This document shows, piece by piece, positions 54,325 to 63,286 of a DNA stretch of 64,000 nt. Positions within the stretch are counted from its first letter, which is position 1; every line of letters begins with the position of its first letter. The notes beneath the pieces were generated by a model. It searched no databases and was not told where the DNA came from. It worked only from the letters and a program-made list of their open reading frames with translations. Source of the DNA: Gambelia wislizenii (taxonomy: Eukaryota; Chordata; Lepidosauria; Squamata; Crotaphytidae); assembly GCA_030847615.1 (NCBI GenBank), contig JAUMIR010000003.1, positions 337,781,756 to 337,845,755 of the forward strand, in the 5' to 3' direction. The translations under genes and the position numbers were made by a program.

Positions 54325-54480
54325 ACAGGTCACACACCCCTGTATCTGCAGAATCAATATCAATGATTTCAGTTATCTGATGGACACAAAATAGGGGACA
54401 CATACCACAGAGTTGCATTGGAAAATGCCTAGAGAGGTGTCCTCCTGCTAGGTCCTCCAATGCAACTCTATGGTATGTTT
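54325..54480. mobile_element. Partial pogo/Tigger-like MITE
   Basis: Shares AATGATTTCAGTTATCTGAT, GACACAAAATAGGGGAC and GCTAGGTCCTCCAATGCAAC with 27350-27460 in the element at 27316-27569. Termini were not found. Confidence 0.45.
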
Positions 54481-54802
54481 GTACAGGAAGGCCTTTATTT
54501 TAATTGTCATGGTCAGCCAGGACTCTGAGGACTCAGAAGGCGAGGAGGCTGAGCCAGTAGCAGAAGAGCTGGCTGAGTCTGAGTCTAGCCCTGAAGAACC
54601 CAGGGCTCAGCAGCCTAGCCCTCTCCCAGCTCAGGATCCAAGCCTGGGAGACATAGTAGAGCAAGAGCAAGAGGTAGAAGAGCAGGTACCTACCTTTAGC
54701 CAAAGGAGAGCAGAGAGGGCATGGCTGCGTCATTCCCGGAGATTAAGAGGGAGAAGCTCATCAATCACCCTGCAGCTGGGAGTGGGAGCTGGGCCAACAT
54801 AA
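54470..54802 (+). CDS. Uncharacterised 110-codon acidic frame
   Basis: The frame starts MVCLYRKAF, then a long Glu/Ser-rich acidic stretch (SEDSEGEEAEPVAEEL, ESESSPEEPRAQQ), a Gln/Glu stretch and a basic end (SQRRAERAWLRHSRRLRGR). Composition changes from strongly acidic to strongly basic. No domain is recognised. GC content is above that of the flanks. It may be the 5' part of an LTR element or of a LINE ORF1; equally it may be the remnant of a host exon. No promoter or splice sites could be assigned with confidence. Confidence 0.3.
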   Translation: MVCLYRKAFILIVMVSQDSEDSEGEEAEPVAEELAESESSPEEPRAQQPSPLPAQDPSLGDIVEQEQEVEEQVPTFSQRRAERAWLRHSRRLRGRSSSITLQLGVGAGPT

Positions 54803-55503
54803 GCAGCTGGGGGATGCTGAGTTCCTTGTTTCAGGCAGTCTGCGTTTCCTGGAGGAAGCCTCTGCCTGTGACTCTCCTGCTTCTTGGAACCTTGCTATCT
54901 TGAGACTTCAGATATCTTGATCTTGGACTGCCTTTGTTGACCCACCTGCTGGAATCCTTTTGACCTCGGACTGCCTCTTCGTTCTTCGCTCTCTCTCTCT
55001 GTGTGTACTTCTGACCCTATAGGACTGCTACTGACAACACCAGGTACTGTGCTTTTCAACTGAGTTGTTGCCGAGCCGGGCGATCTTATCGGCTATTTAA
55101 GTTGGCTTCTCGACATTAATAGGGTTTGCTATTTTCCATACTTTCACTTATACACATTAAGTCCAGGAACGTATCCCCTGCAGATATGGAGGTGGGAGGG
55201 GGCGGGTTGTATATATCAGAGATGGGAATTATGCTCAGATGCAACCCAGGGTGTTCCCTAGGGTAACCAACTTTCAGCCATGAATTTAAGGGAGATTTAG
55301 TCATGGCAAATTTTGTGCATTTTTAGCTGTGTGGCATCACACCAGCAAATGTTCATTAGTATAGGACTAATCTTTAATGGTCAGCTATATTGTTTAATAT
55401 TTTGAGTGGCTTTGTATGTTTGTGCATGTATGCACTATCCAGGGAACTTAAACAGCAAAAACAAGAACAACAATCAAAACTATTCTAAAAAGATCCCAAA
55501 CAC
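54803..55503. other. No gene recognised
   Basis: 54840-55010 is (C)TTGGACTGCC-rich with repeated GGACTGCCT words, which recalls 5' or LTR regions of squamate retroelements, but cannot be classified. Confidence 0.35.
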
Positions 55504-56704
55504 CATAGAATCATAGAATCATAGGATTGGAAGAGACCACAAGGGCCATCCAGTCCAACCCCCTGCCATACAGGAATACACAATCAAAGCATTCCTGACA
55601 GATGGCCATCCAGTCTCTGGTTAAAAATCTCCAAAGGAGAGTCCACCATACTCAGAGACAGTGCATTCTACTGCTGAACAGCTCTTACTATCAGGAAGTT
55701 CTTCCTAACGTGGAATCTCTTTTCCTGTAGTTTGAACCCACTGTTCTGTGTCCTAGTCTCTGGAGCAGCAGGAAACAAGCTTGCTCCATCCTCAGTATGG
55801 CATCCCTTCAAATATTTAAACATGGCTAACATGCCACCTTTTAACCTTCTCTTCTCCAGGCTAAACAAACCCAGCTCCTTAAGCTGCTCCTCATAAGGCA
55901 TGGCTTCCAGACCTTCCACCATTTTGGTCACCCTCCTCTGGACACGTTCCAGCTTCTCCATATCCTCCTGGAATTGTGGTGGCCAGAACTGGACACAGTA
56001 TTCAAGGTGAGGTCTGACTAAAGTGAAATAGAGTGGCACTATTACTTCCCTTGATCTAGACACTATACTCCTATTGATGCATCCTAGAATTGCATTGGCT
56101 TTTTTAGCTGCCACATCACACTTGTTTGATATACACTTATTTTTCTGTCACTTGGGTTTACTGTGGTTGTTGTTATTAATTGTAATTATCCTTGTTTTAA
56201 TTGATTTTTATTATTTTGTCTATTGTTTTACTTAGATTGTACGCCTTCGGCAGGTTTCATTCTGTTTTATCCTTGATTGTCTTTGTACAGCGCTGTGTAC
56301 ACTGACAGCGCTATAGAAATAAACTTTAATCATCATCATCATCACACTGCTGACTCATGTTCAGCTTGTGGTCCACTATGACTCTTAGATCCCTTTCACA
56401 TGTACTGCCATCAAGTCAGGAGTCACCCATCCTATATCTGTGCTTTTTATTTTTACTGCCCAAGTGTAGTATCCTACATTTCTTCCTGTTGAAAATCATT
56501 TTGTTAGTTTTGGCCCCGCTTTCTAATCTGTTAAGGTCATTTTGAATTCTGATCCTGTCCTCTGGGGTATTAGCTACCCCTCCTAATTTGGTGTCATCTG
56601 CAAACATGATAAGCATAACCTCTATTCCCTCATCCAAGTCATTGATAAAGATGTTGAATAGCACTGGGTCCAGGACAGAACCCTGTGGCACCCCACTAGT
56701 CACT
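55504..56704 (-). mobile_element. CR1 LINE, ORF2 RT segment to 3' end, interrupted
   Basis: Minus strand. 56703-56416 reads SGVPQGSVLDPVLFNIFIND (RT motif), then MFADDTKLGG (catalytic DD box). It continues after the insertion at 56123-56339 with KKANAILGCINRSIVSRSRE, VRPHLEYCVQFWPPQ and LELFSLEKRRL-like residues to the end. The terminal (ATAGAATC)n is at 55504-55525. It starts within the RT palm, so the copy is 5'-truncated, and it has a few frameshifts. Confidence 0.9.
56123..56339 (+). mobile_element. Retroposon-like insert with 9-bp TSD in CR1
   Basis: CATCACACT is repeated at 56114-56122 and 56340-56348. The insert ends with TACACTGACAGCGCTATAGAAATAAA and (ATC)n, in the style of a LINE or SINE 3' tail. 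The CR1 protein reading resumes in register across the duplication, which confirms the boundary. No tRNA-like head was found, so it is probably a 5'-truncated LINE copy; family not identified. Confidence 0.7.
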
Positions 56705-56774
56705 TCTCTCGAGGATGAAGAGACTCTCTAGGATGAGTAGACCACTACTAACTTTAAAGAAAACTGAAAGAAGT

Positions 56775-57005
56775 GTTACAGATATCTTATCAAAACAGAC
56801 ACACAAGACACACACTCTCCCACACACAAATAAAAGATCTTCTTTTGTATACAGTGATGCAAAAGCACACACATACCCCATACTCCCCCCTTACAGGGAC
56901 CTGCAAACATACACTTCTCTTTCTCACATGTACATAGATGCAACAACACACACATACCTCTGTCTCCCCCCCCTCTCTCTCTCTCTCTCACACACACCCT
57001 CTCTG
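56775..57005. repeat. (CA)n/(CT)n-rich simple repeats
   Basis: Interrupted CA- and CT-rich tracts, including (CT)n at about 56970-56989 followed by CACACACA. Frames here are low complexity. Confidence 0.85.
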
Positions 57006-57009
57006 ACAT

Positions 57010-57535
57010 AAAGCCCGTTCTTTTGCCGGCATAACTTTGACATTTTTATGCCAGCAAAATAACTCCCCATGCCACACTTACCTCCTATCCCAGGAAAAGG
57101 CTTCCCAGCAATGAACAAGGCATGAATGGAGCTCTGTTCACTTCCTTGTTTGAAATCCTGCGTATTCTTGTGAGAATATATAGCGTGGGAAATTCAAAAA
57201 TAGAAACAAAAATAACAGAGAAAAAGTCCCAAGTAAACTGGGGGGGGGGGCATAAAAAGTGAGTCACCTACCTACATGTTGTGATCTGACCTGGAAGTGT
57301 TCTCGCTAGACCAGCTATTGACACTGCATTCACATATGTACAATGGTGCAAAGTTTCAAACGCTGGCAATGCTGGTACACTGCCACAGGGATTAATTGAC
57401 AGCTTAAGCCATCAATAAAAAAGTACGTTTTTGGACAGGACATGATTGCGAAAGAGTGACATCATGTGGTACACGTGCCCTTTCACGATCATTAGGCATG
57501 AATACCTTATTATCCTTGTCTGATAACATCCATGA
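57010..57535. mobile_element. Harbinger-like MITE with central palindrome, copy 2
   Basis: Related to 44165-44703 along its length: TTACCTCCTATCCCAGGAAA, GAGCTCTGTTCACTTCCTTG, GAAGTGTTCTCGCTAGACCA, AGCTTAAGCCATCAATAAAA, and terminal TTGTCTGATAACATCC. The ends are eroded; no duplication visible. Confidence 0.55.
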
Positions 57536-57639
57536 TGGCTGTGATCCTACATCACAGTCTATGTTTTGTAACTGCAAATCTGTAGCGGGACTGCAGAAAT
57601 GCAACAAAACCCGGTTAGCGAATTGCAAAGATACATATC

Positions 57640-57880
57640 GAGCATGTCTGATGTACATGGGGTGTTCCTTTGGTACTCTTGGAGTTCTTGGCTGGTGTCC
57701 TGATGTATGTTAGGGTGTGTGCCAATGTGCATCAGTGCACATTATGCACTGGGCTGGGGTGCATCAATTACTGCACTAGCTACTGCTGTGCAATGGATGC
57801 CCGTACATTGTAATGTCACAGCAGACCGTACATGAATACGGACATAGCAAAACTACTCAATTCAATTTTGCACACAGATA
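57640..57880. repeat. Unnamed repeat related to 560-1040
   Basis: CAATGTGCATCAGTGCACAT, then GTACATTGTAATGTCACAGC and GAATACGGACAT resemble the repeat around the CR1 insertion at 678. Non-coding. Family unknown. Confidence 0.4.
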
Positions 57881-58804
57881 TGGCCATTTACGAAGACACA
57901 ACAGTATCCAGTATCTGAATATGAAACTTGCATATAGGCAACATAACTGATAGGTGGTAGCTGCTCATTAACCCAGCGGAAGCCGGTGGTCTCCGTGTTA
58001 ATGGAGTGTGAGTCCCATTCTGGGTTTTACTTTGAAGTTTTAAAGGAACTGTGCAAAGTGCTCGACCTATTCTGAGGATATGGGTCAGCATCTTGGATAG
58101 GTCCTTTATAATTCTGAGTAAAACCTCAAGTTTACTGCCCCATTGACATGGAAGCCCTCAGTTGCCACTGGATAACCCTATGCTCTGTGAATCGGTATAA
58201 ACTTGTTTTAAAACTTTCTAAGCCCATCCTGGCATCTTTCAGCAGCGATATTCATATATTAATTATGCATTTCATATATATGTAAAAATCACTTCTGTTT
58301 GCCTGCCTTTAACTCACTGTCAATCAATTTCATTGCATGATCCCAAGGTCTGATATAATCAGAAAAAGACAGAGCAAGAGAACTTCTATTAAAGACTGAT
58401 GTTCCTTTTCAGATAAGAACTTTACTGACAAGATTTTTCCTTTGCAGATAAAAACTGATGTTTTGTTACAGATAACAAGATAGAAAGTGTAAACGGGACT
58501 ATGTTTTCAGATATGTTTTATTAAATGCATAGTGCAGGATAACAGATTTAAGTTCATGGACTGTCTGGCTTCCTGGCTCCTTCCAGGTCAAGAAAACCCC
58601 TCTAGCTCCCTGAAAATGCTACACAGAGAGTTAGGACACCTCTCTGTATGGGTGAACTGTAACACTGTGAGGAGCAGTAATCTCTGAAAATCACACAGAG
58701 GCACCTTCTCTGAGCAGAACCCCTCCATGCATAGAAAGATTATGCCAGAGCTCATGCCATTATTTATTCAAATTATTGCCACCTTAGGCTAAAGCACCAA
58801 GCAC
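57881..58804. other. No gene recognised
   Basis: No domain-bearing frame. 57960-58160 shows a weak internal inverted symmetry (AAAGGAACTGTGC, then GTAAAACCTCAAG), not resolved. Confidence 0.4.
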
Positions 58805-59110
58805 ATACCCTCCAACATTTCACAGATGAAAACTCGGACATATATGGCCAAGCAACATCAGAGTGTGGCCAAGATGGCAAAAATTATGAGTGAGGAAAAA
58901 CAGACAAGGTAGGAGAGGCTGCAGCAGTTTGCTTTTGCCTGAGTCAAGATTCTGCACCTCCTCCCCTCCAGCCCCCACTGAGTTGAGTGCAAACTACTTT
59001 TGCACTTTGACCTCAGTTTGTAGCAAGCTGAGGACAGGGAGAGGAGAAGAGAGAAATTGGGGCATTTGAAAAATGGCTGGAAAAGCAGAACAACTGAGGA
59101 TTAACTGGGT
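58805..59110 (+). mobile_element. Unnamed DNA-transposon-like repeat (ACCCTCCAAC family), copy 3
   Basis: ATACCCTCCAACATTTCACA at the left, then AGTGTGGCCAAGATGGCAAA, AGGAGAGGCTGCAGCAGTTT, TGAGTTGAGTGCAAACTA and AACAACTGAGGATTAACTGG. Same family as 46225-46610 and 40845-41260; no coding. Confidence 0.6.
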
Positions 59111-59726
59111 GGTGGTCTATATGGGGAAAATATGGCTCATAGAATTCAATGAGAATATGATTTGTCTAAATGAGATCCCACATCAATCCACCATAGTTGG
59201 AAGGAGGGGGACCAAAACACCAAATACTCCCGTGGGAAAAACCTTTGTGGCTTTACCTTTATTAAAAAAAAAAACCTCCGAAGGAAATGCACATTTCCAC
59301 TCGTTGGGACAACCGATTCAGATTGATGTGCAAGAGTGGAAGTGGAAAGCTGGTTGATCAGATCTGCAGAGGGTGCAGAGCTTGCTGGCAAGGCAAGTAC
59401 CCAGAACCAACATGTTTGATTTTTCACCATAGTGATCATGTGCTGAGGTGATGATACAGCCTTTTTTCTTCTTTTCTTTTGTTTATTTAAGTGGAATATT
59501 GCACTTCCACACCTTGAATTTGCTTTTTTTTAAAAAAACAGTGTTTAGCAGCAGCAACTGTTGGGACTAAAAACATGAATAATTCACTCACGCCCACTGT
59601 TTTGATTCACAGGCATGCCCGTTTGAACAACACACATGGATAGCTTTGCATGCCTGCAATCTTGCCAAAAATCATGGAGACAAATGAAAGCTGCTACAAA
59701 TTGGTAGTAGTGTGCACTAATCTGCC
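59111..59726. other. No gene recognised
   Basis: Contains T-rich and A-rich runs (about 59264-59274, 59521-59540). The 94-codon frame 59073-59357 has no recognisable domain. Confidence 0.4.
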
Positions 59727-59729
59727 TTA

Positions 59730-60048
59730 GGACTTTTTCGAATGAAGAAAAATAACGCAAGCAGCCTCTCCAGCTTGCGAGGCTGCTGCGCTGCAAAGCG
59801 CCCCTTTCGTATGACGCTCACCCCTGCTGGTACTGTTGCGGTACCGCAGGGAGAGCTGAGCGTCATATTTAATTGATTTTTTACTCACGAAAGTTGATCG
59901 TGAGTAAAAATCAACGAAATATGACACTCAGCTCTCCCTGCGGTACCGCAACAGGGGCGAGCATCATATGAAAGGGGCGCTTTGCAGCACAGCAGCCTTG
60001 CAAACTGGAGAGGCTGCTTGCGTTATTTTTCTTCGTCCAAAAAAGTCC
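59730..60048. mobile_element. Foldback element 4 (319 bp)
   Basis: Flanked by TTA on both sides (59727-59729, 60049-60051), the typical PIF/Harbinger 3-bp target. Ends GGACTTTTTCGAATGAAG and, from the right, GGACTTTTTTGGACGAAG. Arms of about 150 bp share AAAATAACGCAAGCAGCCTC, GCTGCAAAGCGCCCCTTTC, GCGGTACCGCAGGGAGAGCT and TTTTTACTCACG with their complements; the loop is around 59890. A 6-bp deletion or insertion distinguishes the arms near GCTGGTACTG. Confidence 0.9.
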
Positions 60049-60418
60049 TTAGTAGTAATCCACATATAGACATGCCCTGGGACTGTCCTTGCTAAACTGG
60101 TACTATTGGAGGGTATGCAAGCAGATTTAGTTGGAAGTAAGTGTAACTGGAGTCAGTGAGCCTTATTTCCAAATACTGGGTTTAGAAGGCCAGGGGTGGG
60201 GGTATGGAATTGTCAGGGAAAATAGATATTGTAATTAGAAGTTTGTCTCCCCCCCTTTGGGTAATTTTATTCACCAAGGCATTGAAGACGCCAGCTTGTC
60301 TACTAGAACTTATAAATCTGTCTCTTGTTATGTTTTTCTTTTCTGTCCTTCGGAGTTTGAGAGCGAGAAATGAAAGTTTCTTGTTTGCTTCTCAGAAGGA
60401 TTGAATGTTTTGGAAAGG

Positions 60419-60425
60419 TATATAA
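60419..60425 (+). promoter_or_regulatory. TATA box of the copia LTR
   Basis: TATATAA, about 145 bp upstream of the polyadenylation signal, at the expected place in the U3 region. Confidence 0.5.
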
Positions 60426-60569
60426 CTGGGAGGGGATTTTAGAGTTTGTGTGTGTGCCTCCTGCATTTTGGGGGCTCTTTTCATTTCTTTTAGCTCCTGA
60501 GGAACCTTGGAACATACAAAAGCATGGATGAATGCCTTCTGCTGTTTATTTTATTTTCCTTTACCTTTT

Positions 60570-60575
60570 AATAAA
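60570..60575 (+). terminator. Polyadenylation signal of the copia LTR
   Basis: AATAAA in the downstream half of the LTR, followed by AT-rich sequence and a T-run at 60602-60610. Confidence 0.5.
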
Positions 60576-60714
60576 GTCATAAAAATTTTTTAATATAGTC
60601 TTTTTTTTTGCACCAGAGGTGTGCATGGCTTTGCCCAAAAGCCCATGCTACTTCGCTGCATGCATCTCTGCTCGGATGGGCAGAGAGTGAACGCACTCTG
60701 CATATTTTATAACA

Positions 60715-60731
60715 GGTTATGGCTGGCCCAG
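60715..60731 (+). promoter_or_regulatory. Primer-binding-like site (half-tRNA initiator Met type)
   Basis: GGTTATGGCTGGCCCAG directly after the LTR. Initiator tRNA-Met around its anticodon is complementary to GGTTATGG followed by GCCCAG; here three extra bases (CTG) lie between. Copia-type elements are known to use an internally cleaved half of initiator tRNA-Met, so the match is meaningful though imperfect. Confidence 0.5.
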
Positions 60732-61074
60732 AATGGCTGGCTCAGGATTTTATGAGCCGTGAAGCTTTTATGGCCGCAGATTGTTTGAGTCTAAGTTGAG
60801 AGGGGCTCTTAACAAGCGGCAAACTGGGCAACTTGTCCCTCTGGTGTGAATCTTTTCTTTTGAGCTGCAGATTTTGGAGGCTGTTTGAACCTGTTGGAGC
60901 TTTCTTTTGTCTGCGCCTGGCAAAAGCTGACAAGCCCAGCACAGAGGGGATCTGGAATTTGAGAACGACTGTGAAGAGCTTCTGAGACAGAACCATTTAC
61001 AATGCCCGGCTGGTAAGCTACCCGTGCTAGGGAAGCAGATATTGAGCTGAGAGGGGCTAGAAAGTTTATGGACA
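60732..61074 (+). other. Copia untranslated leader
   Basis: Between the primer site and the gag start there is no long frame on the plus strand; it would contain the packaging region. Confidence 0.5.
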
Positions 61075-61371
61075 ATGGCTCAGAGTGTGGCAGTGTTTCC
61101 CTTCCAAAAGCTAAATGATAAGAACTATCATTTGTGGGCTGTAAAGATGGAAGCTTATTTGCATTAAGAATTGATACATACCCCTATTGTAGCTACTCCT
61201 GCTCAGGGTGGTGCTCTTGCACAGATTCAAGCTGAAGAAAGAGCAAAAGCGTCGCTCATTTTGGCAATTAAGGACAGTTAGTTGATTTATGTGTGAGGTT
61301 GTGCCATGGCCCAGGACATTTGGCAGGCACTGTGGTAAGTCTATGTCCATTCTGGGACTGGTTAACAGCTT
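61075..61371 (+). pseudogene. Copia gag N-terminal region, interrupted
   Basis: The ATG at 61075 begins MAQSVAVF, then FQKLNDKNYHLWAVKMEAYL, the typical N-terminal copia gag pattern with conserved Lys-Leu, Asn-Tyr and Trp. The TAA at 61165-61167 ends this frame. Gag-like residues continue afterwards (RAKASLILAIKDS near 61235-61280, AQDIWQAL near 61309-61332) in other phases with stops. The product would be the capsid/nucleocapsid precursor. Confidence 0.7.
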
Positions 61372-61989
61372 ATGTTAACAAGAAAGCTGTATAGACTAAA
61401 GCTGCTGCCAGATGGCGATGTGGCAACACACATTTCAGCTTTAAGACAGTACTTTGACCAGCTTCAGGAAGTTAATGTGAACTTTAGAGAACAGGATAAG
61501 TGTCATATTATCCTCTCTAGCCTGCCAGAAAAATTTGATTCCTTAGTATTTTCTTTCAAAAATTTGCCTGCAGCAAATTTGACCATTAATTTCATTACTG
61601 GTTGTTTGTTGGAAGAAGAGGCAAAATGGCTGGAAAGAAAGCAGACTTCCCCGTTTCCAAAGGCTTCACAGCCAAAGACCCACAATTCTACAAATGGCCC
61701 AGTAGATGGCTCCAAAGACTCCAGTAAGGGTGAAGTTCCTGCTTTTGATGTGAAGGTCAGAAATTGCTGGAACTGTGGAAAGGAGGGGCACTTTTCAAAG
61801 GATTGCAAGGCTAAGAAAAGTAAGACTTCTAAGGCCAAGAAATCTACTTCCAGTATGACTGTTTCTGCAGTTGTTTTGCAAGCTGCAAAGGAACAAAAGG
61901 CACTTTTAACCTGGATAGCGGATGTAACGAAAATATTTCTAATAATAAAGAACTTTTTCAGGACTTTAAATAGACTGGCCCCTCAAGTG
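61372..61989 (+). pseudogene. Copia gag C-terminal part with zinc knuckle, and damaged protease start
   Basis: The 206-residue open frame contains the gag UBN2-type helix region (LPEKFDSLVFSFKNLP), then a CCHC zinc knuckle at residues 132-145 (CWNCGKEGHFSKDC; C-X2-C-X4-H-X4-C), which binds RNA in nucleocapsid. A lysine/serine linker follows. The aspartic-protease active-site region should come next. What is seen is WIAD followed at once by VTK, so the residues after the catalytic Asp have been lost by deletion. The frame then shifts and ends at the stop 61990-61992. Non-functional as gag-protease. Confidence 0.85.
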
Positions 61990-62966
61990 TGAGTTTGGCT
62001 GATGGATCCAAGTCAGAATGTTTGGGTAAAGGTACATGTTTTGTACAATGTTTGAACATGGATGTAAAAAATGTCCAGTATGTTCCTGGTTTGAAAATGT
62101 GTTTGCTCTCTGTTGCCAAGTTGACACAGGAGGGCTATGAAGTACATTTTGAAGGGAACAAATGTTTTATTTTGAAGGATGGTGCCATTTTGGCTGAAGA
62201 TGTTTTCCATGACCAATTGTATTATATGTATGATTGTGTACAGGAGCCTCAAACTGGTACTGTGATGGCAAATTCTCCCATGCATGATAATTGTGTGCAT
62301 TTGATGCATCAGAGGTTTGGCCATGCTAGCTTTAAGGTTCTCAGGCAGATGCCTGAGATGGTGGATGTGTTGAATTTGAGGGCGTGTCAGAAGTACCTGG
62401 ATTGCCAGATTTGCAAGAGGTCCAAATCGAAAGTCCATCCTTTTCCCAAGCATAGTGACAGAAAGTCAAAAAGAATTCTTGAGCTGATCCATATGGACCT
62501 GTCTGGCCCCTATCCAGCATCCTTGGGAGGAGCCAAGTACATTTTGGTCCTAGTGGATGATCACAGCTGTATTTGTTTTATATTCTTACTGAAGAGTAAG
62601 GATGAGACTTTTCAGACCTTTAAAAATTGTGTGGCTTATGTTGAGAGACATTTCTCTCAGAAGCTGTCATATCTCCAGTCAGATAGGGGAGGGGAATTCA
62701 TGTCAAATGAGTTCCAGAACTGGCTAAAGCAGAAAGGAATTTTCCACGGGTTGTTGGCCCTCTTTTCTCCCTGCCAGAACGGCATAGCTGAGAGAAAAAT
62801 TGGCGTTTTGCAAACAATCAAAGATAGCCTGATGTTTGATGCAAATATTGAACAGAAGTATTGGGGAGAGGCCATGTTGACAGCTGCTTATTTGAGTAAC
62901 TGCGTGCCAAGTTCTGTGGTCGGAAATACACCCTTTTCATGTTTTATGGCAAGAAGCCATCTGTGA
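61989..62966 (+). pseudogene. Copia pol: protease end and integrase
   Basis: A 325-residue open frame. Residues 1-70 are the C-terminal protease region (LADGSKSECLGKGT, VQYVPGLKMCLLSVAKL). The integrase zinc-binding domain follows: H107 and H112 (HQRFGH), C139 and C142 (CQIC). Catalytic core: D170 (IHMDLSGP), D232 (QSDRGGEF) and E268 (NGIAERK); 35 residues lie between D232 and E268, the D,D-35-E pattern. All key integrase residues are present. A frameshift at about 62938-62945 ends the frame; the C-terminal integrase part is in the next frame. Confidence 0.93.
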
Positions 62967-63286
62967 AGCATATTAAGACTTTTGGGTCCTATGCATGGGT
63001 AAATATCCCTAAACCAAACAGAAAAAAGGGGAAGCCTAAGGCCAGGAGGCTGAGATTCCTAGGGTATGAACAATCTTCCAAGGCCTGGTGTTTTGCCGTA
63101 AAAGATGGAAGAGTTTTGATTTCCCAGAGTGCTGAGTTTGAGGAGCAATCTAATTGGCATCACATTCACTCCAATCCAGATGTGATTTTGCCTTCATTTG
63201 TAGGTGAAAATCAGCCTGATCAACAGCAGCAGCAAGCTGCTGAGTCAGGCACTGACACTTCCCCAGATTTGGGAGGGGAGGGTTGA
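62939..63286 (+). pseudogene. Copia integrase C-terminal (GKGK-like) domain
   Basis: Continues the integrase after the frameshift: FYGKKPSVKHIKTFGSYAWV, then KARRLRFLGYEQSSKAWCF. This is the copia-type integrase C-terminal region that precedes RT. A Gln run (DQQQQQ-type) and an acidic linker follow. The frame ends in a single in-frame TGA at 63284-63286; RT continues in the same frame after it. Confidence 0.88.

Larger units (their letters stand above)
60211..60714 (+). repeat. Copia 5' LTR (504 bp)
   Basis: Begins TGTCAGGGAA and ends TATAACA, with TG..CA boundaries. TATATAA at 60419-60425 and AATAAA at 60570-60575 sit in the usual order for promoter and polyadenylation signal. The five bases before it are GGAAT; the matching duplication should follow the 3' LTR outside the window. 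The exact start is inferred from the TG and the position of the primer site. Confidence 0.65.
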
